64,000 nucleotides of DNA, taken from contig RCAB01000032.1 of assembly GCA_003640385.1 (NCBI GenBank), forward strand, positions 186,001-250,000, in the 5' to 3' direction. This DNA is from Setaria digitata. Taxonomy: Eukaryota; Nematoda; Chromadorea; Rhabditida; Setariidae. Positions 43,970 to 56,998 of the stretch are shown here, piece after piece. How positions within the stretch are numbered: position 1 is the stretch's first letter; every line of letters starts with the position of its first letter. The notes under the pieces were generated by a model. That model saw only the letters and a list, made by a program, of their open reading frames with translations, was not told where the DNA came from and searched no databases. Made by a program: the position numbers and the translations under genes.

Positions 43970-46900
43970 TTAAACATCAGAAATTTGAACCAATTCTTCA
44001 TCAGTTACTTCAGAAACTCCTGTTTCTTCTGTTGCAGTTGATTCAGCCGTTCTTAGTTCATCTATACACTGCATGATAGCGCAACGAACAAGTTCCCGTT
44101 GCTCTGGTGGAAATGTAAGAATAGATGAAGTGATGGTACGACTGAAGTGCTCATCATCAATATCTTGTCGACTTTTTTCCTCTGCAGTCAATAAATTCAG
44201 ATTCCTCATCGATCTATCAGCAGTTTCCTGGAATACTTCAAAATATCATCTTAAAAAATTCACTTTGAAATAACCGGAGAAGTAAACGGAATGAAGAATA
44301 ATAAGGAACTATTACGCTATGTAACTATTTTATTCTGAGAAGCACAACATTATTCTAATTATTTAATTCACGAACCATCCAATTAATTACTTTAAACCAA
44401 TTCAAATTTACGAAGCTTTTCAATTTCATCACATCCCAAGGTAGTAAAATATCAATATATACCAAATTTGCGTCATCATAATTATCGAGATCGTTGGTAC
44501 CGTTTCTGGATGATTGCTGTGTCAATTCGGAATCGGAAATACTGCGTTTCAAACGTGACGGAGCAGAAGCTTCTTCGCTCCTATTTTCAATAGGAGATAA
44601 TTCGCTATAAAAGTACTCCAACTGAAGACAAACTAAGCAGATCAATTCTTGTTCAAATACTCAGCAAGAACGAAATAAGTTGTAAAATAAGTTGTAGAAA
44701 CTAATCACTTATTGACAAATGAGCTTCCATTATTAGACTTTGAAATGATTTCTTCGAATGAATTTCCGTCTTGTACATATACCACATCGACATATTCGTC
44801 ACCATCCGCGTAGCTGAAATTTGGGATCAAGTTTTCGAAATGAAGAATGAAACGAGTTTAAAATATTCCTCAGTTATTACAGCGCAACACTGTAAAATCA
44901 TTTTATAAACAACAAAGAGCTAGCTTATGAAATTATAAACTAATCACTTACGAGCCATCTTCCCGAATGAATACTTCATCAGCATATGACGGACCACCTT
45001 CATCTGCATAACTGTTGTAAGTTATGACCTTTCCTTTATCAACACAATGCTGCGCTACCGCATATTGTTGATCTGAAAAAGCTTGGCAGAATATACAATA
45101 AAACCATAACTCACTATAAAAATTTCGATATTCTACAGCAGCGGCAATCTTCTTACAAGCCGCTTTCCTTAGGAAACTTTCAAGTAATGACAAACGTTAA
45201 AAATAATTAACCTCCATATCCTCCACTTATATTCTTGTTATAACCAGATCTACAGTAACTCGTAACACTTAAGGAAAGGTTATATTAAGAGAAGAATCTT
45301 ATGTCCAAAAAACGATGAGAAAAAAAAAGGAAGAATTCTGTTTGTAACTCGAACTTTGATACTTTACAGAAACTTAAATTGTCAACACACCATCATAATC
45401 ATCGAAATCTTCTTCATCAACTTCTTCTACCCACGCGCTGTCATCATCAATATCAAAGCCATCATCACCTCTCGGTTTTCCAGCAATCGCTGTAACGCGT
45501 TTTGTTACCGGTCTAATAATTCCTTCAATCAAGTTATTGTGCATTTTTCGTAAATGTCGCAACATCGCCCTCGTTGAACCCAGCTTCCTTACCATAACCT
45601 GAAAGTAAAAAGGAAAGAAAATAAAAACAAGAAAAAAACGAGGAATACGTGTAGAACAAGCTTAATAACTTCCAAACTCACTAAACAACTTTTTGAGGCT
45701 TTTACAATAATACAATCCGTCACAACTACTGAAAATGAAATCTACCATTCCACAAATTCTGCATTTTGCTTTTGATTCACCATCTTCGTCAAATTTCTCG
45801 CAAAACAGCCACACTTTTGATTTTGCTTTAGCCAACGGGTCATCTGCAGCCTCTTCCTCGTGCCTAAAAATAAATGAAATATACATGAGTCCTAAATGTT
45901 CCATGCAGCCTTTTTTTTTTTTAAAAAAAAAGAAAAGTGGTAAAAAGTACCACAAGTATCAAACGAGTGAGTAACTGATTAAAAGAAAAAGGATGAACTT
46001 TAAAAAACCTCAAAGCTTCTTGTCTAATTGACTCCTCTACATCCTTATCCCAGTTCTTTGGCTCATCAATCCTTTTCCGTCTGACAATTTTTTCCTTTTT
46101 TGGCATGCCCAAACATCTCAAGGAATGAGAAACCAAAGTTATGTTGCTGCTCGATACTGGCGTTGTGCTGTATAAAATGATAATATTGCAGTATTATTCA
46201 TAATAATGCAGACAAAAATATTCCGTCTCCTCTCCTTATTCGATTTCATTAAATCACACAAATAAATTTTTCTTTATTTTCGACACTTCCAACTGAGAAT
46301 GGCTTTTTAGCTTCACTATTTGAATCAACTACTCGAAAAACTGGCCATAAAGAACGGATAATGAATAAATTATTACCCAACACGCGATTTCTTTAAATCA
46401 AGTCCGGCTGACAGAGGCGTTGGTGAATAGCTCTTCCGCTTCGGAGCGCGAGTCGATCGACGTAATGATGCACCGGCAGCTAAAAACTAGATAAAAAAAT
46501 TCATAAATTCTATAATCCTGCGTAAAAGCAGGTTATCTCCACTTGATATCCAATTTCTTAGAATACTACTGGATAGAGCGAGAACCAACCCTCTGAGAGT
46601 TCAATTCCGATCGACGACCCATGAGTTCCAATTCCATCATCCTCGTCTTGAATACTAACATCCGAGTTATCAATTCGTGAGACACGAGTACTCATTCGAA
46701 CATAACCAGGTCTATTTTCAACTGTCTCGCCCTGAAAACTTATAGTAAAATCCATACCAATGCTTCACCATACCGTCGGAAAAGTGACGTCATCTCAAAC
46801 TCCAGTGAAATATATTCCATTGTCGAAATGAGACCATGCTGTTCGATTAAACTTAAGTAATTATTACAGAAAAAACAACATAAATGGACTGTGACTAAAC

Positions 46901-47107
46901 AGAAAGGGATGAATACCACCCTGAAGTAAGACAAACCCTCATTTTATGGATTTGTTGCCAAAGTGTAGTAAGTGCAATTTGTTCACCCGTCTCCTCTGCT
47001 ATTCTGTCCTTCAGTTCACGCAAACTTTTGATGGAACCATCCAGTCGTTGTTGCATCAAATCCATCACTTCTTTCCTATCAAACACGTTGCCTTGCCGTC
47101 GACCCAT
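43970..47107 (-). CDS. BED-type zinc finger protein with BESS-like C-terminus
   Basis: Eleven minus-strand exons join in phase, 5' to 3': 47107-46937, 46838-46758, 46731-46590, 46479-46377, 46167-46009, 45863-45746, 45598-45391, 45072-44952, 44813-44709, 44580-44463, 44227-43970; 527 residues. The BED finger is split across two exons: SKVWLFCEKFDED, then AKCRICG, then KLGSTRAMLRHLRKMH, giving the C-x2-C and H-x4-H zinc ligands and the usual VW and L-x2-HL residues. BED fingers bind DNA in chromatin proteins and transposase-derived genes. The last exon, around HFSRTITSSILTFPPEQRE and the following VRCAIMQCIDEL, resembles a BESS protein-interaction motif. The middle has a basic patch (KKEKIVRRKRIDEPKNW) and long acidic stretches. 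The start of the 44580 exon is uncertain (44621 is the alternative, with another donor upstream). No target is known. Confidence 0.85.
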
Positions 47108-47445
47108 TTTCCTTGAAAAGGAAAATAATTTACTGATATCTTTAATAATCCGGAAATTAGCAATGAAGAATGAAGACAGGAAAAAAGCGAATGATATAAA
47201 ATAAACCAGCATGTCCTGTTCATACACATGATGTGAGATGACAAGTACTGAAAAAGTGATTATCGAGGGCTAATGTGATTCAACTCCAATAAAAATTGCT
47301 TTTTTGACTTTTATTTTCGAATTTTCAATCTCTCCTCCACGATGATCCACACATTTCACACATAATTATCTCGTCTACAGTTAACAAAATCCCTCACATA
47401 CAGTAAAAAAAAAGTTAGTTTCATTAGTTTATAAAATTAGTTTCA

Positions 47446-47629
47446 GATCCTTGCGTAAAATCCAGGTGATCCGAGAGTTTCGCGAGATACAACGTCAGCA
47501 AAACCAAAAACGGTCCCGGACATCACCACCGCCAAATCCAAACGCAAAGGATCTTCCACGGCCGTACCTTTCACAATGCGTTCAGTTACCACTACGCGCT
47601 ACGAAAATTCTTGATCCCATGGCGTAATT
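47446..47629 (+). CDS. Possible terminal exon of an unknown gene
   Basis: After TAGTTTCAG the frame is open for 60 codons to TAA. The coded segment is unlike its AT-rich flanks: LRKIQVIREFREIQRQQNQK, then a basic/proline part RSRTSPPPNPNAKDLPRPY and an end ATKILDPMA. It starts with one carried base (phase 2), so an upstream exon is needed; none with an ATG and a matching donor was found in the 340 bases up to the divergent BED-finger gene. No family is recognised. It could also be the 5' half of a gene in a gap, or chance. Confidence 0.35.
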
Positions 47630-49374
47630 TGATGTAGGACTAAGGTGGGAGTATCTGCTAGATGACTACAGTCCTAGAGTATTATTTACTTCTAGTGCTT
47701 CCTACTGAAGAAACTATCATGATGTTCTCCGTTCTGGAATCCCCCATTAAATATTTTCATTAAGAGGAGAGGAGAGGAGTTTTACATATGAAACAGAAAG
47801 ATTCAAGGCTTTAAACATCGTACACAAGATTCATGACTCGTACAGGAGTTCCTTTAATGAGCGAAATTTTGAGAATATTTGCAAATCTTTTCGTCGAATA
47901 AATAAATTGGTTGAAATAATTAATAGGATCATTTCAAACTTTCCAGAAATGACACAGCTTTTGGTTGGATTTGTTTGAGATAGCAATTTGATGTAATGAA
48001 GAAGAAAAGAAGTAAAAACAGAATTTGGTAGTTCTCTCTAAAGTCCTTATGAAGTGTTCATTCTATCTTTCCTTGATCAGTCCTCAAAATTGAAAATATG
48101 TGACTACGAGATAGCTCACATGTTAGTCTTCGTCCATGATACAATTTCTATTTTTGTTTATTTCGTTTTTTAAACAATCAGAGTTTGACTGAATTCGCTT
48201 TATGCGACCTTGATCATATTCCTTATAGTACAGATTAGTGCGGATTTGGTGACACTTGGCACAATGGTTTATAGGAAGCACTGTAGTGTTGATATGTGTG
48301 CTTTCAATTTCGAACTTATCAAGTAATCCGAGTTCCCTACTATATTGAATGTGTCGTTGAACCCGGTACTTTACTTCATTCTAACTCTTACCCATACTGT
48401 TCCCCTCATAAAAGACTTGAATATTCAAGCGTAAAAGCTCTTGAAAGCTCCAATAATATTTCTAATATTTCAGTCCCTTATAAAATTCCGGAATCATTCA
48501 AAGTCTAACCAATGTCTCCTTTATTGCCTCAATACAATCCTAGTGATTTGTATTAGTTATTGCTAATCAGTTTCAGCTGTGGAGAAGGCTTCGTTCATTG
48601 TCACCTCACCGCTTGTGAGACAAATTTAGCCTGACAGCAACAGTTTCTTGGAGCACTAGTCACTCTTATTTGCATATAAGATTGATGTAAAATATATTCT
48701 GCACCTTCCTTCGTCTAAACATTAGCTGATCAGAGCGAGCCATAAGCCCTGGCACCAAGCAAAGGAGCCAAGGCGAGAGTGATGCAGCAGTCTCTTCCTG
48801 TTTTCATCGGCTAGCCTCGTCTTCCTTCTTTTCTAATCAAATTTGTTTCGTTGATTTGCTTCATGTCCTGTTGAGGACGCGGGTAAGAAGTGGAATAGAG
48901 GAAGGAAATCAGATTTTGATATTCGAATGAATAAGAGAGCAAAAAAAGGGTGAGGGGAGGAAGGAGAAAACAATGGACCATAATATAAGTTGAAACGACG
49001 ACATCTGCTGTACTGCAAAAATTCCCATAATTTTTGGAAATTAAATTCAGCAACAGCTACTGATTTAGAAGTATGTTTTTTATATTTGCAAAATTCTTCA
49101 AAACTTCTTGCTAACCACCCATAATTGTGCTTCACCGGATTTGAAAGGTTTCGTTCTCTGAAACTCTCCTAATTTCTGATAAATCAGAACTTGAAATGGT
49201 TACGGATTATATTTCTTTTAAAAATTGTCAAATTTTACAAATTTTAATGCTTCCAGACTAAGCTCCTGTGTTTTCGGGCTTTTCTTGAAAAGAACTAAAC
49301 TGTCCAAAAAGTGGAAAAACTTTGATAAAAAACCACAATTTTCTGAAGCTCTCTCTGTTCCTTTACTTTTCAAG
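47630..49374. other. Spacer before the first cysteine-rich gene
   Basis: About 1.7 kb. Open frames at 48296-48508 (plus) and 48811-49135 (minus) lack domain features and good splice contexts. I see no RNA gene or repeat. The right end probably holds the promoter of the gene at 49375. Confidence 0.4.
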
Positions 49375-51983
49375 ATGCTTACTAATGGGTGGAAGTGGCA
49401 TCAAATGTTTAGTGCGATACAGTACTACGCGATACTTGCTATAGTCGGTCATTTGAATTCAGTAGCAGCTAATGATAAAGGTATTGACTTGTATAAAGGT
49501 CAGTTGATGTCTGATTCCAAGAAGTGTACCGCATTTGCCGAGCAGTCAGTCAGTAAATGTCTTCAGGTGTGCTCCTTCTTTCCATATCTAAATTTCCTTT
49601 TTAAACTTTTGTGATCGTAATGCTTATGTTCTTTTATGTGCTGTTCAATATTTTTATTTCTTATTACCGATTTCATAAATTCGTACTTTTAATTAAAAAG
49701 GTAAATTAGCTGTCCAGAAAATTTCTTTCAGATTTAGACATAAGTTTGAAGATAAAAAAGGAACTTTATTTTCCCTTTCAAAATGCAAGTTTTCTCATAA
49801 TTTCTTTTTTCCAATGTTTCTTTTTTTAGAAAAAAAAAAAAAAATTCTGTTCTTTGAAAATTATATCACAAGAAAAAGAATGAATCTAAGAAAAATTTTT
49901 TTTTTTTTTCGTACTACTATGTCGAGATCGGTTTAACTTCATTTGCTATTAAAAAAGCTCAGCAATCATTTGAGAGAGTGGGATGATCCTTTTTAGCAGA
50001 AAATAAATTCCTTTAAAATTCTAATGACTGGTGGTTCAATGCAGCCAGAAGCAGTAGGAGAAGAATCTTGCAGTTTGCAGCTTATTTTGGAATTCGTTTT
50101 TTTTCAGCCAGTCCTGGATTATGCGGGGAAACTGCAGGAAAATGCAGGTGCGATGCAATTACCTATGCAAGGAACAAATATTTTTAGAGAACTTTGTGAT
50201 GTTTATGCTCATTTCAAGGTAAAACCTACTTATAGTTTAAATTCTCATTTGTTTCAATTTTTTTTTTTTCCGCGTTGTCTCTACCTAGCATTATTTTTTT
50301 TTATTTGTTTTTTTTTAGAATGTATAAACAATTTTATTTTTTGAATGATTGTTTGTTTGTTCACATTTCATTAGAGATCTTCTGCCCTGAAACAACGAAA
50401 ATCTCGCTCATACTTATATGGAAGAAAGAAAAAGATAAGAAGAATAGAAATGAATTTCTACAAGTCCACCTTTACATTTTCTGGAATTATACTTTTCCTT
50501 ACAAGTACCTTTTACTTGGTACTTTAGCTCATCTTTTCAATAATCATCCTTCATGCCATTTTAAATTTCCTGAAAAAACTTTGATAATTAAAAATAATTA
50601 GTGAATTGCTCAAAACGGTTTTCTACTTTTGAATCCTTTTAGAGACGGAATTTTTCAAAATTTTTTTTTTTTTTTCTATTTTTGTTTTCTCTTCTCTTTC
50701 AACCCAGTCTACTTTTTTTTTTTTTTTTTTTTTTTCGAAAGGCACCTTTATATTTCAGTATATGACAAAAAATTGTGGGTCACTTACCTGTGGCTATAAA
50801 GAACTTCACAAACACTTCAGGAATGCACTGAAGATATATCATGTTCAAGTATATCAGTAGAAGCAGTTGATGCGAGTTATGGCTATATGTGTGGTGCAGG
50901 CTACAAATTGTTTGAACATCATGCTACCTGTTTTGCTGAGGTTTTTCTTTTTAAGCAAAATGAATAGTGCTGCTTAGAATCAATCATTTTTGCTTTGCTT
51001 TGATTATTCCAATTTAACTTCATCTTTTTATCATATTTTTTTTTTTTTTTTTTTGCTTTTGGTCTCCTCAAATGGCTGTTAAAAGCTTTCTACAATTAAA
51101 ATGCTACCTAGCTGTAATGAAGTTTTAGAAGATTAATATCCATTTGATTTCTTCCAAATTATGCTTAAATTGCTATTTCATGCTTATTTTGGATATAGGT
51201 GGAAGTAGAAAATAATTACGTTAAGTGCAGAAATGAAGCAAGCGCAGCGATAACAAAAGCGCAGAAGTCAAAAATCCCGAACGATTACAATCATTATTTC
51301 GAGGTCCGATGATTGATTTTTTTTTTTTAAGAAAGATTTTTTTTATTTTTTAAGAATTTTTTTTTTTTTTTTTATTACACATGAAGAATATGAGAATTGA
51401 TTTAATTCAGTACTATTTTTAGCTTTTATGCAAAATTATGGACAGTTATTTGCGATGTTGTCATCCTGTGATCAACAGATATTGTGGATCAGACGCTTGG
51501 GAGTTAGTGCGGACGGTAAGCACTAATTGTTTCCGAAATTTCTAGGCTAAAAATATTGACAGCAGGCTTGTAGGACTCGGACTATTAGGTTACTCAATTC
51601 TTCTGATATCAGTGTGATGCTTACTCGAATGTTCCTCAGTTGCTCAGTCATGTTAATATACGCATGTAATGGTGAAAAATATCTGTTGGTGATAACTTCT
51701 CTCACTAACTGATGATTTTTTTTAAGATTCTAAAGTTGGTTTCCGCAGTCTAATTCGTCTTCTGTTATAGTTATCAACCAGTAATGTGCTCTAGATTGTT
51801 ACAAACATTTTAGCCACTGTAATTCTTGAACTTTTTTACATGACTTGATTGATTGTTGAGAGGATTTCTCTCATTTCTTAATTAACATTGGCTAACTGTA
51901 ATTACTGACATATTTTACAGGTTACTTTGGACAGTTTGCGCGTAACAATGCCAACATGTGATTTGCACAATGCATTATTGTAA
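49375..51983 (+). CDS. Secreted cysteine-rich protein, DUF19/CPG4-like
   Basis: Six exons, all split between codons: 49375-49566, 50108-50218, 50821-50940, 51199-51303, 51423-51515 and 51921-51983; 227 residues. The N-terminus has a hydrophobic segment (AIQYYAILAIVGHLNSVAA) that fits a signal peptide. The mature part has 13 cysteines with spacing such as FRELCDVYAHFKECTEDISC, YGYMCGAGYKLF, and LRCCHPVINRYCGSDAW. This arrangement resembles the nematode DUF19 (T20D4.11-like) or chondroitin proteoglycan 4 domain, whose function is poorly known; some members are eggshell components. The family call is from memory of the Cys pattern, so the exact family is uncertain. No serine-glycine glycosylation sites are obvious. 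The gene converges with another cysteine-rich gene at 52911. Confidence 0.75.
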
Positions 51984-52910
51984 CTTGTCTAAATTTATTT
52001 TTGGTAACAAAGATAATAAAAATATATTGGAAAGGATCTAGCAGTCCTATATAATTATAAATGCACTTCAATGCGAACAATTAATACATCTTCATGCACT
52101 TATTTGGGAAGTTTTCCTTTCGTTGCAAGAAGAAATGACCGGTCTGATTATTAATTAAAAAGCTTTTTGCTATGCTGTCTTTATGGGAAAATATTTTGTA
52201 GTTAGTATTGAAGATATTCGGCTTTTTAATATTAACTTCCAAAAATAGTGTCTTCCACCGTATTTACTTGTTTCAGGAAATCTGTATACGAGGACAAATA
52301 GTAGCAAGTTGTCTGAAATTATGACCTTATAAAAATCTGAGTAACAACAATTAATACAGTTAATGCCTTGGTATGGTTTTCTCATTTATACTATTTTTTG
52401 GGCTGAAACAATGTTTTTTTTTTTTTTGAATACCCTAATAACATGTAAAATGTCTGGAAAAATTTAATGTCAAGGCAATTTTTTTAGCTGCATAGCATCT
52501 TATCTTTTCTTCAAGCAACATTAATGCTTTATAAACGTCATTGATAATTCCGAACGAAAAAATGTCTTACGCAAGTTTGGTTTTAGTAATGATAGCAGCT
52601 TTACTTAAGCAATTCAATATTTCCATAGCATTTTTGAAATTTAAATGCATCCAAGAAAAATGTCAACTTTGTTATAAAATGGTTATGTTCCGTAAAGTAT
52701 GGGAAATGTGGTATTCAGTGTTATTTTTAGCTTTCGGAATTTTCGAGAATTGAAAAATTCTAAACTTTCAAGCTAAATAAAATCCTCCAAAAAATATGAA
52801 TTATATTAAAGGATTACTTTTGTTGGATGATGAAAAAAAAAAAAAAAGAATAAAGTCAGCTTGATAGAAGTCCGTGGCTTACCTATCTTACAGTAACTTG
52901 GATCTTCGAT
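51984..52910. other. Spacer between two convergent cysteine-rich genes
   Basis: About 900 bases containing both 3' UTRs. No further gene is seen; the frame at 52541-52753 is low complexity and hydrophobic. Confidence 0.45.
52015..52020 (+). terminator. Poly(A) signal of the 49.4 kb gene
   Basis: A canonical AATAAA lies 32 bases after the stop codon at 51983. This distance is short but acceptable for nematodes. Confidence 0.5.
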
Positions 52911-54769
52911 TCAAATAGATAAATGATCACCTTTCACTGTTATCAAATCTTCTACTAATTAAAAAAAAAAAAAAAAACCAACCGGACACCAGCATTTTCG
53001 ATACAGCGGCAAAGTTCCTGGAGAGGTTTTGTAGTAACACCACTACGGAGAGCACAACTTCTGATCGTTTGAACCACAACATTATCAGACGGTAAATCAA
53101 GGACACAGCTGGAAGTGAATGTTGTTAAATTTAGAAATTTAATTTAATTTAGAAGCTGGCGTTTTAATGGTGCGCTTATTGGATTTTTTAGGATTTCAGT
53201 AATCAAATATTATTGCTTGAAATTTGTGAGAATTTAGTACTAAGTTTGGCCGTACAAGAAAGAATTGTGAATTCTTTAGAAGCCAAAGAATGGAAAGAAA
53301 GTGAAAAGTAGTAAAAGATACAGCGGAGAACAATTTTGCAATTTTTTCCCCATACAAGATTGGAAACATCTGAAAAACCGTCGTCCTTGTGATAACAGAT
53401 TGGTCATTTGATCTGCGATTCCTGAAAAGTATTGCCTCACTGATTGCTCTATTTTAAATTAAATGAAATGTTTCGGATTTAAATTCCCATCACACTTTTC
53501 ATCCAATACTCTCCTCGCAAAACTTCCGCCTAACTTCAATTCCTCAGATGTTCAAGAATGTTTAGAAGACTTTTAACAAATTTTGTAAAAAAGAGCCATA
53601 GAAAAGTTGACGAGAAGGAATTGTTGCTGTTGAAGATGAAATGTTATTTATATTCGCATATTCAACGGATGCTGTTTGATGGTCTTTTCTGCAACGAATT
53701 TAAAAAAAAAAAAAAAAAAAAGAATGAAGTGAACGGGTTACCCATTCTTCGTAGTTCCTTATTCACTTCATTCATAGCAGCAATTTCAATTGTTTTCGTA
53801 TACCGCCGTGGTAGCGTTTTTGGTGGTCCTCTTGCGCATCTAAAAACACACTAATGCAAGTTTGAAAATGGACAAATGGTTAAAGAGATGATGTGCTGAT
53901 TACATTTCCAAACTAAACAGTCACATCTTTCCGTCTTCTAACATACTCCTAGCCTAGTCTTCAAGAGTTGTCAACAGTCGCTTCGCTTGTTCTAATTATC
54001 ATATTTGTTCGACTACCAATATTACAAACTGCAACAAATGGAAGACGAATCACTGTACCGAATTACGATTTAGGGATAGGAATGGAGAAACGTACGCGTT
54101 GCTGAAAGAATCCTGGACACACTTCAGAGTTCTATCTATTATTGGTTGTCTTTGTCGGAAGCAAGCACGAATTTGTTGAAAGCTACCACCAATAGCAGAA
54201 GCAAATTTCTAGAATTAACTTGCAAACAAGAAAGAACTTGAAGTTGGAGTAAGGTAAAAAAATGTTTTGAATACTCGATGCAATTCAACAGATAATTAGT
54301 AATATTAAAAGTTGTCGCTAATAGTATTGAATAAGTAAATTTGACTAAACGAATCATACCTATTATTTCTCTTCAGTTTATAATAAAATTTCAATTTATT
54401 ATTTATCTGATTTTACAAAGATTTTAGAAGTTAGAGAATGAATGATAAGTATTCTGCAGGTATCAAAATAATTTTACACTTGTTTCTCCAATAAGTTTAT
54501 TGGATATTACCAATCTAAGAGGGAATGTTTTGATAGAGTTCCCTTTTATATATGTATATATAAGAACTATTGCAGGGGCGATTTTCCATTATATAACAGA
54601 GGAGTTAATAATTAATTACCTCACACTGGTCAGCACACGGTGAGATTGCTTGAGCTCCTGCTCTTTGACAAGGGTCTATTTCTGAGCATGTGCACTGTCG
54701 CATTGTTTCTTGTTGGTGACTTATTCCTATCCACATTTCAATTATCAATAGTGTAATAAAACACTTCAT
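52911..54769 (-). CDS. Secreted cysteine-rich protein, CPG4-like, with a micro-exon
   Basis: Six minus-strand exons join in phase, 5' to 3': 54769-54620, 54208-54096, 53839-53742, 53688-53667, 53108-52990, 52954-52911; 181 residues. The N-terminus MKCFITLLIIEMWIGISH is a signal peptide. The mature part has 12 cysteines, seen in QCTCSEIDPC, AISPCADQCE, IRACFRQRQ, TLKCVQDSF, IRSCALRSG and LQELCRCIE. The spacing resembles nematode CPG4-type secreted domains. The fourth exon is only 22 bases, but without it the phases do not match and the frame closes. The last exon (EDLITVKGDHLSI) is tentative. The function is unknown; it may be an eggshell or cuticle-associated protein. It is convergent with the gene at 49375 but not clearly a duplicate of it. 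Confidence 0.75.
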
Positions 54770-56998
54770 TCTGTTCAGCGATTTGATTTTCACCACTCAA
54801 AAGTGTAGTATTTCTGTAAAATGTGAGCATTTCCAATTAGCGCCTGCACTCTTTCAAATGTATAATTTGGTCGACTTTATCACCCGCAATAAGTGATTAG
54901 GGATGAAATATGAATGTTAAGTTTAATCTTTTCATCGTACTTAAAAAAAAAAAAAGAATTAAAAGGCTTATGCTATCCGTGAAGCGTAGTCGTCCTTCCA
55001 AAACGGATTATACTGATTCTAGCGGAGCAGCAGGGTCAAAGTATGGCTCGGCATGAATTCAGAAGGGTGTTGTCGAGAAATATTTCGTCCTTTGAATTTA
55101 AAGTGACATTGGCATGATAATCAAGCCCTTTATAATAACTAGTTCTCCCGTACCATCGAAGAACCAAACAGCTAGTTTTTCAACCTGAAGAAATGACAGA
55201 CTGTATACACGACTCGATGGAAACGACATAAGTGACGGAGGTAAAGATGAGAAATGATCAGTCGTTCGTCCGAAGATTTTTCCAAGGAAATAGTTGACGG
55301 CAGATGATTGCTATTATTTAACAAATAAACTCATTCCACATTATCCTTTATTAAAAATTGGCTTCTCTATCACTCTTACATCAAATTAATCTAATATATT
55401 CTTAAGAGACTACAAATAGACTGCATATATGAAGACATAAGAGAAATCTTATAATTAGATACTGGAATGGAAAGAAATTTGACTGCAAATTAAATAGCTA
55501 GAAGAAAACTACTTCTGCTGCTTCGAAACTAATTTTGACGAGTTCTTGGTTGCCATTTCAAGGATGTGTTCGAAATCATAATATATGAGAAAGATGTGGA
55601 TGTTAAAGTTATTTTGAATTTTTAAAAACTGAAAAATTTGTCAGTTTCGTCATGAAATATTCAAATTTTTTACATTTGAAGATTTTCAACTTTCTTCTTC
55701 ATCAATAAAAATGTCATTTCAAAGCAAAAAAAGATCACATATCAACAATTCCGTCAACATTCAAGTGTGAAAATTCTGATATAACGAAAGTGATAAGTGC
55801 GAAGTTCAATCAGCAAATTGCTCAACTTAAGATGATGATTTGGATCAATTGTTTTGTCAATGATAATGTGAGCTTAATTTTTGGGTCATTTTCAGATAGT
55901 CCACCATGTTTGCAGCAGCTAAGTTCATTTATATTTGATACTTGTTTCTAAGGTGACAAATGAAAAATCGTCGTTGTTTTGTAAAATTTTCCTCTTTGAA
56001 TTAAATCTGAATAATGAATCAGTTCACTCTACCAAACATACATTATTTTTATTTTTTTTTTTAAGAATGACTTCAAAAAATAAGTTATAAAAACTGGGCG
56101 GAAAAAAATAACTGCCTAATATTAGTAGTCAATGCGCTAGTCATACAAAAGAAAAAAATGTTTCAGACGAGTTGTTCCAAAAATGTTTTTTTTTTTTTTT
56201 TTTAATGACTTGCCTTGAAAAAAAATTATTGACATTGTGAAGATTGATACCGAAAACCAGCGAGAAAAGGCAGTAAAGCAGAATTTCAATTTGATTAATC
56301 TCTCAGTTTGTATGTGTTCCCAAACATTTATGTTACAGTGGCATAGCTTCTTTGATATTTTACAAATTTCACAAAACACACTAGAATGATCCTTTGTGTT
56401 TCAGTGCATTTTATTAGCATTCTTTCTGGCTAAATTCGTTTCATCGTAGGAGTTATTATCAGTTGCTGAAATTTAAACTTTGAGAACAAACCCAACAGCA
56501 CAACAGAAATGACTGGTAATTTTGGCAAGAGACTATTTTGAGGTTTGCACAAATGCCAGATGAAAAATAAATTAGCAACATTTTACTAAATATCTTCTAG
56601 AACATGGGCAATATTCAGTCTGAAATAAAATAATTCGTTGGAATTGCAATAATTTTATTTGAAGACTGCCTTATTTACCACTTCTTTCAATTTCTAAAAA
56701 AATCTATGAAATCACTTTTTGATGAAGTTTATTATACAATGTCAATCTTAGCACATAATCAGACTACAATCGCCTTAGTGAACTTTCCTGTATACTTCAC
56801 TTCTAATTATCAATTTCATTTAAATCAAAAACCCGATGTTCATTTAAATTTTTCAGCATTTTTTTGTTAAATTTAGTTAGGAAAAAAAAATGATTATTTG
56901 AATGATTTGCAAGCAAAGACTACTAACATTTAGTATATTTTTAGCTAATCAAATTCAGACCCTAAATTTGCAATACGTTTGGAGAACAGGTCAAACAC
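54770..56998. other. Divergent spacer between the cysteine-rich and GNAT genes
   Basis: About 2.2 kb between two outward-reading genes. A 28-codon frame at 54970-55056 with a basic start (MLSVKRSRPSK) was seen, without splice support. The rest is AT-rich with poly-A/T runs. Both promoters should lie here. Confidence 0.4.

Noticed and set aside
45194..45262. Possible extra exon of the BED-finger gene (SGYNKNISGGYG)
   Set aside because: Its right end fits, but no donor of the preceding exon gives the needed phase. Joining 45391 directly to 45072 keeps the frame.
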